The notes under the pieces: model-generated | The model's input: the letters and a program-made list of their open reading frames with translations, nothing else | What the model was told of the DNA's origin: nothing | The model's database searches: none | Shown here: piece by piece, positions 6,294-6,568 of the stretch | Position numbering within the stretch: the stretch's first letter is position 1 | Layout: each line of letters starts with the position of its first letter | Position numbers and translations under genes: made by a program | Origin: Microthrixaceae bacterium | Lineage (GTDB): Bacteria > Actinomycetota > Acidimicrobiia > Acidimicrobiales > Acidimicrobilacustridaceae | Direction: 5' to 3' | NCBI GenBank assembly: GCA_023264915.1 | Contig: JAHFUU010000153.1 | Span: 1-6,568 of the forward strand | DNA: 6,568 bases

Positions 6294-6568
6294 TCAGGTC
6301 CGGCGGCGGGACCATGCACGCAACAGCGCGTACAGGACGAGCATCGCGGCGACCAGTGCCGCAACCTGACCGGCTCGGGATGCCTTCTCCGATCGCCGCT
6401 GCTCGGGGGTCGGTGGCGAAACAGTACCGCCAGGACCTGGACTGCCGGGGCCGGCATCGCTGACCACTGAGTCCTCAGTCGTCGTCTCGGGCTGGTCACC
6501 TTGCGCAACAGGCATCGGTGCGGGCTCGGGCTCCGGCTCGGGCTCGGGCTCTTGTTCCGGGGCAGGAT
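6294..6568 (-). CDS. C-terminal part of a Pro-Glu-rich protein with one C-terminal membrane helix (start beyond window)
   Basis: The minus-strand frame is open from the right edge to a TGA at 6296-6294, giving 90 visible residues. An internal ATG at 6515 exists, but the upstream residues are in the same low-complexity style, so the gene most likely begins outside the window. Visible parts: a (Pro-Glu)n stretch at 6522-6551; a Thr/Asp/Gly/Pro-rich linker; a basic patch EQRRSEKASR; a hydrophobic helix of about 18 residues (AGQVAALVAAMLVLYALL); and a basic tail RAWSRRRT. This is the C-terminal anchor of a membrane-tethered protein, with a stalk separating a missing N-terminal domain from the membrane. 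No LPXTG sortase signal is seen. Basic residues flank both sides of the helix, so topology is unclear. The missing domain decides the function, which I cannot name. Confidence 0.7.
   Translation of the reverse strand, partial: PAPEQEPEPEPEPEPAPMPVAQGDQPETTTEDSVVSDAGPGSPGPGGTVSPPTPEQRRSEKASRAGQVAALVAAMLVLYALLRAWSRRRT
6522..6551. repeat. Hexanucleotide tandem repeat encoding Pro-Glu
   Basis: Five consecutive copies of GGGCTC (the third is CGGCTC) on the plus strand encode alternating Glu and Pro on the minus strand. The six-base unit means that copy-number changes would lengthen or shorten the protein stalk without a frameshift. Confidence 0.85.

Overview
The window is GC-rich, compact DNA with strong G/C bias at third codon positions. 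It looks like a chromosomal segment of a high-GC bacterium, most likely an actinobacterium. That assignment is inferred from composition and from the look of the proteins, since there is no rRNA or marker gene here. I see no tRNA, rRNA, CRISPR array, insertion sequence or phage gene.

Layout: (1) 1-321 has no convincing gene, only a short GC hairpin near its left edge. (2) 322-1623, plus strand, encodes a class III PLP-dependent (omega-amino acid/polyamine type) aminotransferase. (3) 1665-2792, minus strand, encodes an alanine dehydrogenase (Ald) convergent with it, 41 nt apart. (4) 2793-3027 is a divergent intergenic region. (5) About 3028-4056, plus strand, encodes an agmatine deiminase (AguA family). 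(6) 4053-5510 encodes an NAD(P)-dependent aldehyde dehydrogenase, joined to the deiminase by an ATGA overlap. (7) 5661-6281 encodes an orphan receiver-like protein whose phospho-acceptor Asp is replaced by Ser, followed by a charged Arg-rich tail with an internal repeat. (8) 6294-6568, minus strand, holds the C-terminal end of a protein with a Pro-Glu stalk and one C-terminal membrane helix; its start lies beyond the window.

Genes 2-6 read as one metabolic neighbourhood. The deiminase would open agmatine catabolism (agmatine to N-carbamoylputrescine). The aminotransferase could remove the terminal amino group of putrescine or a related amine, using pyruvate as acceptor and giving alanine. The aldehyde dehydrogenase would oxidise the aminoaldehyde to an acid such as 4-aminobutyrate. 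Alanine dehydrogenase would return alanine to pyruvate, releasing ammonium and NADH. N-carbamoylputrescine amidohydrolase (AguB), needed to link the first two steps, is not in the window. The pathway is an inference from gene content; the individual enzyme families are well supported. The receiver-like protein and the membrane protein at the right edge have no evident link to this pathway.
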